The notes: generated by a model from the letters alone, not told the origin. Positions 1 to 6,257 are shown, counted from the first letter of the stretch. The stretch: 7,171 bases of DNA from Candidatus Nitromaritima sp. SCGC AAA288-L16 (GCA_000372225.1 AQTY01000051.1:1-7171); one strand, 5' to 3'. Numbers and translations are program-made.

Positions 1-61
1 TTAAAACAATGGGTTACGGTTTAGGCCGTAGCTGTTTAATAGTGTAATAAATTTCACAAAC

Positions 62-70
62 TGGTATGAT
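62..70 (+). promoter_or_regulatory. Possible extended -10 promoter for the operon
   Basis: TGGTATGAT fits the extended -10 pattern TGnTATAAT with one mismatch. No convincing -35 box sits 16-18 bases upstream, which extended -10 promoters can tolerate. Transcription from here would give a leader of about 90 bases before the first gene. It is the best promoter-like site I see upstream of the operon, but in AT-rich DNA such matches occur by chance. Confidence 0.3.
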
Positions 71-150
71 TCATTTAATCAAAAAGACAATCAAATCATA
101 GGTTTCAACGCTTCACCAATTCAATTGGATTATGGGTTTGCGTAATCATA
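65..150. repeat. Three copies of heptamer AATCATA, one inverted
   Basis: TATGATT at 65-71 is the exact reverse complement of AATCATA at 94-100, and AATCATA occurs again at 144-150, just before the ribosome binding site of the first gene. The first copy overlaps the possible -10 box. The arrangement could be an operator for a regulator of the operon, or the 65-100 pair could form an RNA hairpin with a 22-base loop. The copies are short and AT-rich, so chance is a real alternative. Confidence 0.25.
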
Positions 151-152
151 TA

Positions 153-160
153 GGGAAAGG
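153..160 (+). promoter_or_regulatory. Ribosome binding site deciding the first gene's start
   Basis: GGGAAAGG ends at 160. It lies 9 bases before the ATG at 170 but only 3 bases before the in-frame GTG at 164. The normal spacing of 5-10 bases favours ATG 170. Confidence 0.55.
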
Positions 161-169
161 TGCGTGAAG

Positions 170-1588
170 ATGTTTAAAGCGATTGGAAATTTTTTTAAAA
201 ACTTCCTCACCAAGGAGGAAGTCCTGCCAGAGCAAATAGACGTAGTCTTTGAATCCGTAGATATTGATCGAGCGATAAAAACCCTAAACATCAAAGGAAA
301 TGGCTCAGATGATGGCGCAAGAGAAATTCCTGGTAAAGATGAGACAACTCTAGGTGCAGCTGAATTGAAGATTTATCTATTCATAGCCACCGAGACAAGT
401 CAAAGAAAGATGCAGGCCAATGAGGATATGCTTCATTACGACAAAGCTATTTTAGAATCAGATATAAAAGATAAATTTGAAGAGGCTAAGAATTTAGGGA
501 CTGACACAAAACTCAAAATGGAAAGTATTCTACAAGAAGACAAGAATAGACTTATTGACTCAAAAGACAAATTTCAAAAATTAGAAAGAGATTATAAAAA
601 ATTTAAACTCGACCATAAAATAACGTATGTCCCTGACATCAAACTTACTTATCGATGGGCCGTTGGGATTTTAATCGTAATATTATTATTAGAATCACTT
701 TTTAACGGCTTTTTCTTTGCGAAGGGGAGCCCTTATGGAATTTTGGGCGGAACAATGTACGCCTTTCTTATTGCGTTCGTTAATATAGCTATCGCTTGGG
801 GTTTGGGCAGGAGTATTTGTAACATAAACCATTTCAATAGAAGGTTACAGACTTTAGGTTCTATGGCAATTTTCGGCGCAGTGGCCTGGCTCACTTTTTA
901 CAACCTTTTTGTTGCACATTATAGACAGCAACTATATGTCGACATGAAAAATGCAGGAACGCTCGCTGCGAAAGCTTTTTTTCAATCACCATTTGCATTA
1001 AATGATTTTAATTCTTGGGTTTTGTTTTTTGTCGGATTGGTATTTGGTTTCATTGCGTGTATCGATGGGTATTTTTGGGATGACCCTTATCCAGGTTATG
1101 GGAAATTGTACAAGCGTATGGAGAAATCAAAAGAAGATTGGGATCAAGAACAAGATGACACAATGGACAGGTTAGAAGAAGAAAAAACTGAACAATTAGA
1201 TAAATTCACAGAAATGCAGAGTACTGTTAGAGCGGATGTTAATTATTTAAACGAAGTTATTGGACAAAAAAAAGTCTTGGTCGAAAATCTCGAGAACATC
1301 ATAGGACAGATAGAATCAATCTGTAAAATCTTGATAAAAACGTATCGAGAAATCAACATATCGCACAGGGAAACAGACTCACCTAAATATTTTTTGGAAG
1401 ATCCAGCTCCTCCCGAGCATGTAACGTTAGATACCAATATTAAAAATGACTATGCTCGACTTAAGGAACAAGAAAAGTTAAGAGATGAATTTGTTGCAAT
1501 GGTCGAACAGATAAAAAATACTGTTATAAGTTTATATAAACAGGGGATTCAGGATATTTCAATTATAACCCTCGACAATAATAATTAA
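170..1588 (+). CDS. Four-helix membrane protein with cytoplasmic coiled coils
   Basis: Predicted inner-membrane protein of 472 residues, family not recognised by name. Residues 1-160 are soluble and charged, with a likely coiled coil around 77-150. Four hydrophobic helices follow at about 163-185, 194-214, 231-251 and 283-303. Directly after the last helix comes a distinctive DDPYPGYG motif (304-311), then a mostly helical, highly charged C-terminal region to the end. With four helices, both ends lie on the same side; the Lys/Arg-rich flanks (YKKFKLDHK before helix 1, KLYKRMEKSK after helix 4) put them in the cytoplasm. It is the first of four tightly packed genes and is followed 14 bases later by the vWA gene. 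Its likely role (inference) is a scaffold or cytoplasmic sensor of the motor-like complex encoded downstream. Start chosen at ATG 170 from the ribosome-site spacing; GTG 164 would add two residues. No catalytic motif is seen. Confidence 0.88.
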   Translation: MFKAIGNFFKNFLTKEEVLPEQIDVVFESVDIDRAIKTLNIKGNGSDDGAREIPGKDETTLGAAELKIYLFIATETSQRKMQANEDMLHYDKAILESDIKDKFEEAKNLGTDTKLKMESILQEDKNRLIDSKDKFQKLERDYKKFKLDHKITYVPDIKLTYRWAVGILIVILLLESLFNGFFFAKGSPYGILGGTMYAFLIAFVNIAIAWGLGRSICNINHFNRRLQTLGSMAIFGAVAWLTFYNLFVAHYRQQLYVDMKNAGTLAAKAFFQSPFALNDFNSWVLFFVGLVFGFIACIDGYFWDDPYPGYGKLYKRMEKSKEDWDQEQDDTMDRLEEEKTEQLDKFTEMQSTVRADVNYLNEVIGQKKVLVENLENIIGQIESICKILIKTYREINISHRETDSPKYFLEDPAPPEHVTLDTNIKNDYARLKEQEKLRDEFVAMVEQIKNTVISLYKQGIQDISIITLDNNN

Positions 1589-1602
1589 GTAGCAAATACA
1601 AC

Positions 1603-2427
1603 ATGGGATCAACAAAATCACGACGAAAAAGACGGGTAGAACAAGAAGCAAGAAAAGGGAACTTAATAATTTTTTTGGTGGTGCTGGTAATTCTCGTGAT
1701 GGGTGGCTTTTTCATCAAGGCAATAATAAATAAACAAGATATTGATGAGGCAACCAACTGCCCGACTGATGGAACAAACTATCACAAGGCTATATTGATT
1801 GACACATCTCAAAGTTACGAGCCTATACAAAAAAACTGGATCAACAACCAATTAAAACAAATTGTCAAAGACACAAAAAAACATGAAAAGGTCTCTATTT
1901 ATACAGTGGGTGCAAACTACCATGAATCTCTTTCGCCGTTGCAGTCAAAATGCAACCCGGGCGATCCTTCCGGAGCAAATCCATTTACAGAAAATAAAGA
2001 GATGTTAAAGGAAGACTGGGAAAATGGATTTTTAGAGCCTCTTGAAAGAAAGTTTAATGATTTATTGGAGAATGACGCAGAAGGCCCTTCTCCAATCATG
2101 GAAATGGTTCAGGCTATATCCATAGCTGCCTTTCAGAATGAAAAAGCCTCAACAAAAAAGAAATTATTCATTTTCTCAGACATGCTTCAATACAGCCCTG
2201 TTGCAGATCACTATAGAGATTCTCTGAACTTTCAAAAATTTTCAGACTCACCTGAATATTTAAAAGTACGCACAGACCTTACAGGTGTAACAATAAGAGT
2301 ACTTTACATTCGCCGCTCCGGAGGTGAAAAATTCCAAAAAGGAACAGCCCATGCGAAATTTTGGCAAGAGTATTTTAATTCCATGGGTGCAGAAGAAGGA
2401 TATTCAATAAAATTTGGTGAAGGTTAA
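1603..2427 (+). CDS. Membrane-anchored vWA-domain protein, MIDAS intact
   Basis: 274 residues. A basic N-terminus (KSRRKRR at 5-11) precedes one hydrophobic helix at about 20-42; by the positive-inside rule the rest lies in the periplasm. The vWA fold is supported by a strand ending in DTSQS (67-71), a perfect DxSxS MIDAS motif, by a strand VSIYTVG (97-103), by the helix start GPSPIMEMVQAIS (161-173) where S163 can serve as the MIDAS Ser/Thr, and by LFIFSDM (188-194) with D193 as the third metal ligand. vWA domains with this triad bind Mg or Mn and use it to grip a protein partner. Only two cysteines are seen (C53, C117), both outside the membrane, so a disulfide is possible. No strong ribosome site precedes ATG 1603, which suggests coupling to the upstream gene 14 bases away. 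Probable role (inference): a metal-dependent adhesion or sensing module of the envelope complex. Confidence 0.88.
   Translation: MGSTKSRRKRRVEQEARKGNLIIFLVVLVILVMGGFFIKAIINKQDIDEATNCPTDGTNYHKAILIDTSQSYEPIQKNWINNQLKQIVKDTKKHEKVSIYTVGANYHESLSPLQSKCNPGDPSGANPFTENKEMLKEDWENGFLEPLERKFNDLLENDAEGPSPIMEMVQAISIAAFQNEKASTKKKLFIFSDMLQYSPVADHYRDSLNFQKFSDSPEYLKVRTDLTGVTIRVLYIRRSGGEKFQKGTAHAKFWQEYFNSMGAEEGYSIKFGEG
2419..2423 (+). promoter_or_regulatory. Ribosome binding site for the MotA/TolQ-like gene
   Basis: GAAGG lies inside the last codons of the vWA gene and 8 bases before ATG 2432. It supports ATG 2432 over the in-frame TTG 2414, which has no such site and would add six residues. Confidence 0.6.
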
Positions 2428-2431
2428 TCTT

Positions 2432-3721
2432 ATGCCTCCCAAGTCTGGTAAGTCAAAGCTGATTAAAAGTCTGGAAAACCTTAACTATAGAAATATTTTT
2501 GTTCTGACTTTTCTGATCGGAACAATTTTCATTATTTTCGGTTCGTTGCTCGAGTACTATATTTCAGTTGGAGCCGTACTCCCAATTTTATGCATGCTCG
2601 CGTATAGCTCATTAGGTTTTATTGAGGGGAAAAACGATACTTTAATCGAGCAATTTGCAGACAGCATTTATTATTTAGGTTTTTTGCTGACCTTAGTTGC
2701 TTTAATTGTTTCCTTGTTTGCTTTAAGTGCAGATAATTATTCGCTGGTTGGTGTAGGAAGTCGTTTTGGGGTCGCTTTAGCTACCACAGTCGTAGGATTA
2801 TTTTTAAGAATCCTATTGACTAATTTCCGTGAAACGTTTTCAGATCAAAAAGTGATCATGGAACAGCAACTTGCAAAGTCGATGAAGGACTTTTCCCACC
2901 AGGTTACAATTCATGCCAGGACATTAAGGACAACCACAGAGTTATATAATTCTTCCATTGAACTTTCCATCAACTCAATGAATAAATCTATTGCAACACT
3001 TACCTCAGGTCTGGACTCAATTTCTACCAAAGGACTTGAACATGTGGCTAATACCTTTGAACGAACGAATGAACAACTGAGTTTGGCGGTCACTAACTTA
3101 TTCAAGAAAATAGAATTGATCCAAATATCCGATGATATTTTAACTTCGCCAATTCAGGAACCTATTAAACAACTAGCGGATCTATTAGATGAATACAAAG
3201 ATGGTTTTGCTTCTGTAACGCTAGAGCAGAAAAAAATATCCAGCGATAACAAACTCTTTTCTGATAATTTAACAAAGTTAAATCAATCAGCAAGTAAGCT
3301 TGATAATTCAATCCAAAATATTTCCGACACCTTTTCTTCCATCAAGGATTTAGACATAAATACAGAGGGTTTAAATAATACAATCAACAAAACCATATCA
3401 ACAATCGATGAGCTATCTTCAGCACTTTCTGCAATAGCCGCCATTGAGCCAAATATTCAAAGTGTTGTTAAATCAATCGATGACATCGATAAAGAATCTC
3501 AAAAATTAACAAATACAATCAAAAACCATGGGGAGGTTGTCTCTAATATTGATGGTATCAGTAATTCTAATTTGGATATGGTTAAAAGGCATCAAAGTGA
3601 CATAGAAGAAATTTTGAAAAAATCTAGAGTCAACCTCGATCTTCTCAATGAGAGTTTAATAAAATCAGTTCAATTTATTGCTGACGAACTAGAGCGAGGT
3701 TCTGGTGGCGGGGGAAAATAG
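2432..3721 (+). CDS. MotA/TolQ/ExbB-like channel protein with long tail
   Basis: 429 residues. Four hydrophobic helices at about 21-43, 47-64, 79-98 and 109-131. The last one contains FGVALATTVVGLFLRIL (112-128), which matches the ALxTTxxGL signature of the pore helix in MotA/TolQ/ExbB proton channels; the usual GLLGT motif of the preceding helix is replaced by YYLGFLLTLVALI. From about 133 to 420 the protein is a continuous polar, Ser/Asn/Thr-rich heptad-like helix, ending in a Gly-rich tail. With helices 1 and 4 crossing in opposite senses, both ends are cytoplasmic. A long cytoplasmic tail on a MotA-like core is the hallmark of ZorA in Zorya defence systems, though the sequence match is architectural only. 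It starts 4 bases after the vWA stop and overlaps the next gene by 17 bases, the usual A-then-B order of stator genes. It probably forms a pentameric ion channel around the single helix of the next protein. Confidence 0.87.
   Translation: MPPKSGKSKLIKSLENLNYRNIFVLTFLIGTIFIIFGSLLEYYISVGAVLPILCMLAYSSLGFIEGKNDTLIEQFADSIYYLGFLLTLVALIVSLFALSADNYSLVGVGSRFGVALATTVVGLFLRILLTNFRETFSDQKVIMEQQLAKSMKDFSHQVTIHARTLRTTTELYNSSIELSINSMNKSIATLTSGLDSISTKGLEHVANTFERTNEQLSLAVTNLFKKIELIQISDDILTSPIQEPIKQLADLLDEYKDGFASVTLEQKKISSDNKLFSDNLTKLNQSASKLDNSIQNISDTFSSIKDLDINTEGLNNTINKTISTIDELSSALSAIAAIEPNIQSVVKSIDDIDKESQKLTNTIKNHGEVVSNIDGISNSNLDMVKRHQSDIEEILKKSRVNLDLLNESLIKSVQFIADELERGSGGGGK
3696..3699 (+). promoter_or_regulatory. 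Ribosome binding site inside the preceding gene
   Basis: GAGG sits 5 bases before the GTG at 3705 and lies within the last codons of the MotA/TolQ-like gene. No ATG is available in this frame before the membrane helix, so GTG with this site is the only sensible start. Confidence 0.6.
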
Positions 3722-4892
3722 CAGAAGCAATTTCCTATTTGGTTTAACACTTACAGAATTGGCCTTCATTTTATTTTTTATACTCCTTGTTTTATCCAGT
3801 TTTGCTATCCAAAAAAAAGTTGAAGATATTGATAAGCTTAAGGGAAAAGCAGAAGTATATAAAAAGATCTTTGAAGAAATACCTGAATTTAATGAAAAAA
3901 CTATCGAGGAGCAGGAGAAATGGTTGAAAGAGCTTGTAGAGAAAGACAAGTTGATGGTCAAGTACCAGGAGTTAGCTGAAAAACACAAAGCTCTTCATGA
4001 TTCGTATCAAAAGATTGTCCAAGCAATACCTGGTTTAAAAGATAAGACAGAAGCCGAAAAAGCCAAGTGGTTAAAAGAGCTTGTGGAAAAAAGTAATTTG
4101 GATGCAAAGAACAAAGCATTAAGCAAAGAGCTTGATAAGATTAAGGAAAAGTTAGAGAAACTTGGAAAAGAAATGAAACTTAAGAACGAGAAGGTAGCTA
4201 GCTTGGAAAAAAAACTAGCGGGTAACCGACACCCCGATTGTTGGCAAGATGAAAAAGGAAAATATGAATTTATATACAACATTATCCTTAGAGACAAGGG
4301 CATTACAACTTACCGTGGTTATAAAAAATACTTAGAACAAAAGTTTCAAGAAATACCTGGAGCCAACAATATTATTGGTACAAAAAATATTTCTATAAGA
4401 GAGTTTAAACAAAAAACCAGGAGTGTTTTTAATTGGAGTGTGAAAACTGCAAAACCTGAATGTAGGCATTGGGTAAGAATCTTCGATGAAACATCATCGA
4501 GTAATAGGTCAACGTATAAGATACCACTTCACGGTATTGAAAATTATTTCTTTAAAAAGGAATATAGAATGACGTATTCAGAATTTAAGAAGATTCTAGC
4601 GTCACCTAGTAACAGCATGATTAAAAATAGAAGGAATAAAACTGGGTCTATTTTTAACAAGAAACCTTCCCGAAATTATACTATAAACGATTGTTCTGGA
4701 GAAAACCGGAAACACATGGATAGAATTAAGCTTTGGAGAGATATGTGTAGCCATCGTGATAGAGAGGAAGCTTTGAAAGAAAAATCTAAAAGTATTGCTG
4801 ACGATTCAAGTAAAGGAAATGGAAAATCTTCAAGTCTAATAAATGAATTAAACAAAATAGGTCAAATCGGGAAAACCCTTCAATCACCTTAA
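3705..4892 (+). CDS. MotB/TolR/ExbD-like protein with periplasmic coiled coil
   Basis: 395 residues from a GTG start overlapping the previous gene by 17 bases, so translation is probably coupled. A short N-terminus leads into one hydrophobic helix, LTLTELAFILFFILLVLSS (14-32). E18 falls where ExbD and MotB carry their essential proton-binding Asp. The helix is followed by a Lys/Glu coiled coil (37-172) with two copies of a 49-residue unit, then a globular region: HPDCW (176-180), a strand-rich stretch, ECRHWVRIFDET (252-263), and a Tyr/Phe-rich IENYFF (278-283). C179 and C253 could form a disulfide. Residues 284-395 are a basic extension with two more cysteines (C330, C348). No OmpA-type peptidoglycan-binding motif is recognisable, unlike MotB and ZorB. 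Predicted to act with the preceding protein as the moving or plugging half of an ion-driven motor, reaching across the periplasm. Partner assignment follows from order and overlap; the ligand is unknown. Confidence 0.86.
   Translation: MAGENSRSNFLFGLTLTELAFILFFILLVLSSFAIQKKVEDIDKLKGKAEVYKKIFEEIPEFNEKTIEEQEKWLKELVEKDKLMVKYQELAEKHKALHDSYQKIVQAIPGLKDKTEAEKAKWLKELVEKSNLDAKNKALSKELDKIKEKLEKLGKEMKLKNEKVASLEKKLAGNRHPDCWQDEKGKYEFIYNIILRDKGITTYRGYKKYLEQKFQEIPGANNIIGTKNISIREFKQKTRSVFNWSVKTAKPECRHWVRIFDETSSSNRSTYKIPLHGIENYFFKKEYRMTYSEFKKILASPSNSMIKNRRNKTGSIFNKKPSRNYTINDCSGENRKHMDRIKLWRDMCSHRDREEALKEKSKSIADDSSKGNGKSSSLINELNKIGQIGKTLQSP
3858..4100 (+). repeat. Duplicated coiled-coil segment within the MotB-like gene
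   Basis: Protein residues 52-83 and 101-132 align without gaps: both share the pattern YxKI..xIP..xxKT..E..KWLKELVEK. The spacing is 49 residues, exactly seven heptads, so the copies keep coiled-coil register. At DNA level the copies (3858-3953 and 4005-4100) have diverged, so the duplication is old. Confidence 0.8.
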
Positions 4893-4935
4893 TTATCTTT
4901 GTTGGTTTTTTAATAGTGAGTAAATTTGACAGAGG

Positions 4936-4959
4936 AAAGCGTAGGCTTTATAATTTTTT
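4936..4959 (+). terminator. Weak candidate terminator after the operon
   Basis: AAAGC (4936-4940) pairs with GCTTT (4945-4949) around a GTAG loop, followed by ATAA and six T bases (4954-4959). The stem is only 5 bp and AT-rich, so termination would be inefficient. It lies 44 bases after the last stop of the operon, which is the expected place. Confidence 0.3.
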
Positions 4960-5016
4960 ACTCTTAACCCTTAAAAAAAATTAGTTGCCTTCTGACCGCT
5001 GGATCGAACCTTTCGG

Positions 5017-5044
5017 TTGTGGTTTGGGGCTAGTTTTTCATAAT
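5017..5044 (+). promoter_or_regulatory. Possible sigma-70 promoter for the 90-residue gene
   Basis: TTGTGG (5017-5022) and CATAAT (5039-5044) are 16 bases apart; the -10 box matches 5 of 6 consensus bases, the -35 box only its TTG. A start near 5051 would give a 20-base leader that includes the AAGGGA ribosome site (5059-5064). Confidence 0.35.
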
Positions 5045-5070
5045 GAACCAACCATCAAAAGGGAATCCCA

Positions 5071-5343
5071 ATGGCGCAGACTGAAGAAGGAAGGAAGTTT
5101 GAAAAAATTGCGTTGGATTATTTGAAGCAGAATTATTTGCCGGAGGCAGAACCTAACTTTGTTGGTCAAAATGTTATGGACGGCACTACCTTAGAAAAAG
5201 AAATTTTGGTAATGCACTTGAAAATTTATAAACGGGTTAAGGATATTAAGAAGAAGCGTATTTTCAAGGAACTTAAAAAGTTTAAAGTGGTCAAATCAGT
5301 CAGAATGATTGGGGATTGGTTTTTCACGAGAAAAATTAAATAA
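5071..5343 (+). CDS. Small basic hypothetical protein
   Basis: 90 residues, not recognised. ATG 5071 has a ribosome site, AAGGGA at 5059-5064, 6 bases upstream, which is the main reason to believe the gene. The N-terminal part (EEGRKFEKIALDYLKQN, 5-21) looks like a helix of the sort that opens many restriction-endonuclease-like proteins, but no catalytic residues follow. The second half is very Lys-rich (KRVKDIKKKRIFKELKKFK, 54-72) and would bind nucleic acid or acidic partners non-specifically. There is no signal peptide or membrane helix, so it should be cytoplasmic. It is separated from the operon by 178 bases and has its own promoter candidate. It may be a whole small protein or the remnant of a longer one. 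Its stop codon is one base from the stop of the opposite-strand gene. Confidence 0.5.
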   Translation: MAQTEEGRKFEKIALDYLKQNYLPEAEPNFVGQNVMDGTTLEKEILVMHLKIYKRVKDIKKKRIFKELKKFKVVKSVRMIGDWFFTRKIK

Positions 5344-5344
5344 A

Positions 5345-5962
5345 CTAGTTCTTCAGGTCCTCTGGACTAATCGTCCAAATTTTTATGTTCATATTTTTTT
5401 CTTTTATTACCCTTTTTATTTTTCTTAAATTATTCCTGTCATTATTTTCTGCAATAATTAGAAAGATACCTGCTTGTTTGCCCGTCTTAGAACTGTAGTA
5501 AAGTGCCTGCCCAATCGCTTCGGCCCACTTCTTACCAAAATCAAATTCAATTGAGTGTGTCTCCGTTTCACAATCAACACGCGACCCATCATCCAGTGAG
5601 AATTCAATTACTCCTTTCATTTTAGGGCATGCGTAATCGACATAATCAGCCTCACGATACTTAATTGCTTTATTTGGTGTGAAATTATTTAAAGAGTTTT
5701 CTTTGATATAAGACTCGAATGATTCATTACTTTTGTTGGGTTCCAATGATCTAGACACAGGTTGTCCACCTTCGCAAAACTGATTATCGGGACAGCCAGA
5801 ACAATATCCAATATCACCACAAATATAGGAGCCTGAGTCGGAAGGGCAGGAATGCCAGCGATGGCAACCAGAACGGTGCGCTTCAGCAATCACAGCGTAA
5901 AAACCACTAAACAAAAACAGAAAAGTGAGTGCTCGTAAGAATGTGAATGGTTTGGTTTTCAT
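5345..5962 (-). CDS. Exported Cys-rich protein with nuclease-like C-terminus
   Basis: 205 residues on the minus strand. Residues 1-28 form a signal peptide (KTK, hydrophobic core, then AEA before H29). The mature N-terminus is a compact Cys/His module with C33, C39, C48, C54, C57 and C63 plus H29, H34 and H37; after export the cysteines may form three disulfides or hold a metal. A linker (64-100) leads to a second domain: the strand GVIEFSLDDG (117-126), RVDCET (128-133), IEFDFGKKWAEAIGQALYY (138-156) and the strand AGIFLII (164-170). The D130 / E139-D141 / K145 / Q152 arrangement resembles the core of PD-(D/E)XK nuclease-like domains, which often have a Gln on the helix after the Lys. I infer a periplasmic or secreted nuclease-fold protein; catalysis is unproven. 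No clear ribosome site is visible. It may be unrelated to the operon. Confidence 0.85.
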   Translation of the reverse strand: MKTKPFTFLRALTFLFLFSGFYAVIAEAHRSGCHRWHSCPSDSGSYICGDIGYCSGCPDNQFCEGGQPVSRSLEPNKSNESFESYIKENSLNNFTPNKAIKYREADYVDYACPKMKGVIEFSLDDGSRVDCETETHSIEFDFGKKWAEAIGQALYYSSKTGKQAGIFLIIAENNDRNNLRKIKRVIKEKNMNIKIWTISPEDLKN

Positions 5963-6257
5963 ACGACAATTAAAGTGGGTCCTGGTAGCATTTCTCTCTC
6001 CTATTATTTTCTAACATATTCTTTAACTTATGATACATTTAGGCATCCAAACTGTATAGAGGGTCTTTATGCGACCAGCTTTGAACACATTGAAAAAAAA
6101 GCTGTGCGAGGTGGTTTCCTAAGTTTATCACCTCTTTTTTATCCATTTCTCATTCTTATTTTATTCCTGTTGTTTCTTGTCGCCTGTGACTCTGAAAAAA
6201 AAGTTGAGATAAACCCAGTAAATTTTATTTTAAAAATTTATCAGTTTATTTATAGCT
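5963..6257. other. Gap between divergent genes, no confident gene
   Basis: This 295-base stretch separates the divergent exported-protein and zinc-ribbon genes and should hold both promoters. I see no pair of boxes close to consensus on either strand; TATGAT at 6029-6034 on the plus strand is the only good -10-like hexamer, without a -35 partner. A plus-strand frame runs through it to 6289; its later part, from GTG 6104, encodes a hydrophobic stretch ending in a lipobox-like LVAC, but it lacks a ribosome site and runs 32 bases into the zinc-ribbon gene, so I do not call it. Confidence 0.4.

Larger units (their letters stand above)
1..163. other. Leader region upstream of the four-gene operon
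   Basis: No complete gene is visible here. Plus-strand frame 2 is open from 32 to a TAA at 143-145 and reads like 37 residues of ordinary protein, but it has no ATG, GTG or TTG start and an in-frame TAG just before it at 29-31. It could be a decayed gene end or chance. A small hairpin, TACGG (15-19) pairing with CCGTA (26-30), lies at the left edge; it has no clean U-run after it, so it is only a weak candidate for the end of an upstream transcript. The remaining signals (heptamer repeats, -10-like box) are listed separately. Confidence 0.4.

Noticed and set aside
1..163. GLGRSC and FNASPIQL peptides in the leader resembling GLGRSI and FFQSPFAL of the first protein
   Set aside because: They lie in different frames, at the wrong distance from each other, and the DNA around them does not align, so a duplicated gene fragment is unlikely.
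3689..4303. Two minus-strand Ser/Phe/Leu-rich frames opposite the MotB-like gene
   Set aside because: Ser/Phe/Leu richness is what antisense reading of Lys/Glu-rich coiled-coil codons gives; no ribosome sites or family features.
4918..4963. Inverted repeat GAGTAAA / TTTACTC as a terminator
   Set aside because: The stem is 7 bp of mostly A-T with a 32-base loop and no U-run directly after it.
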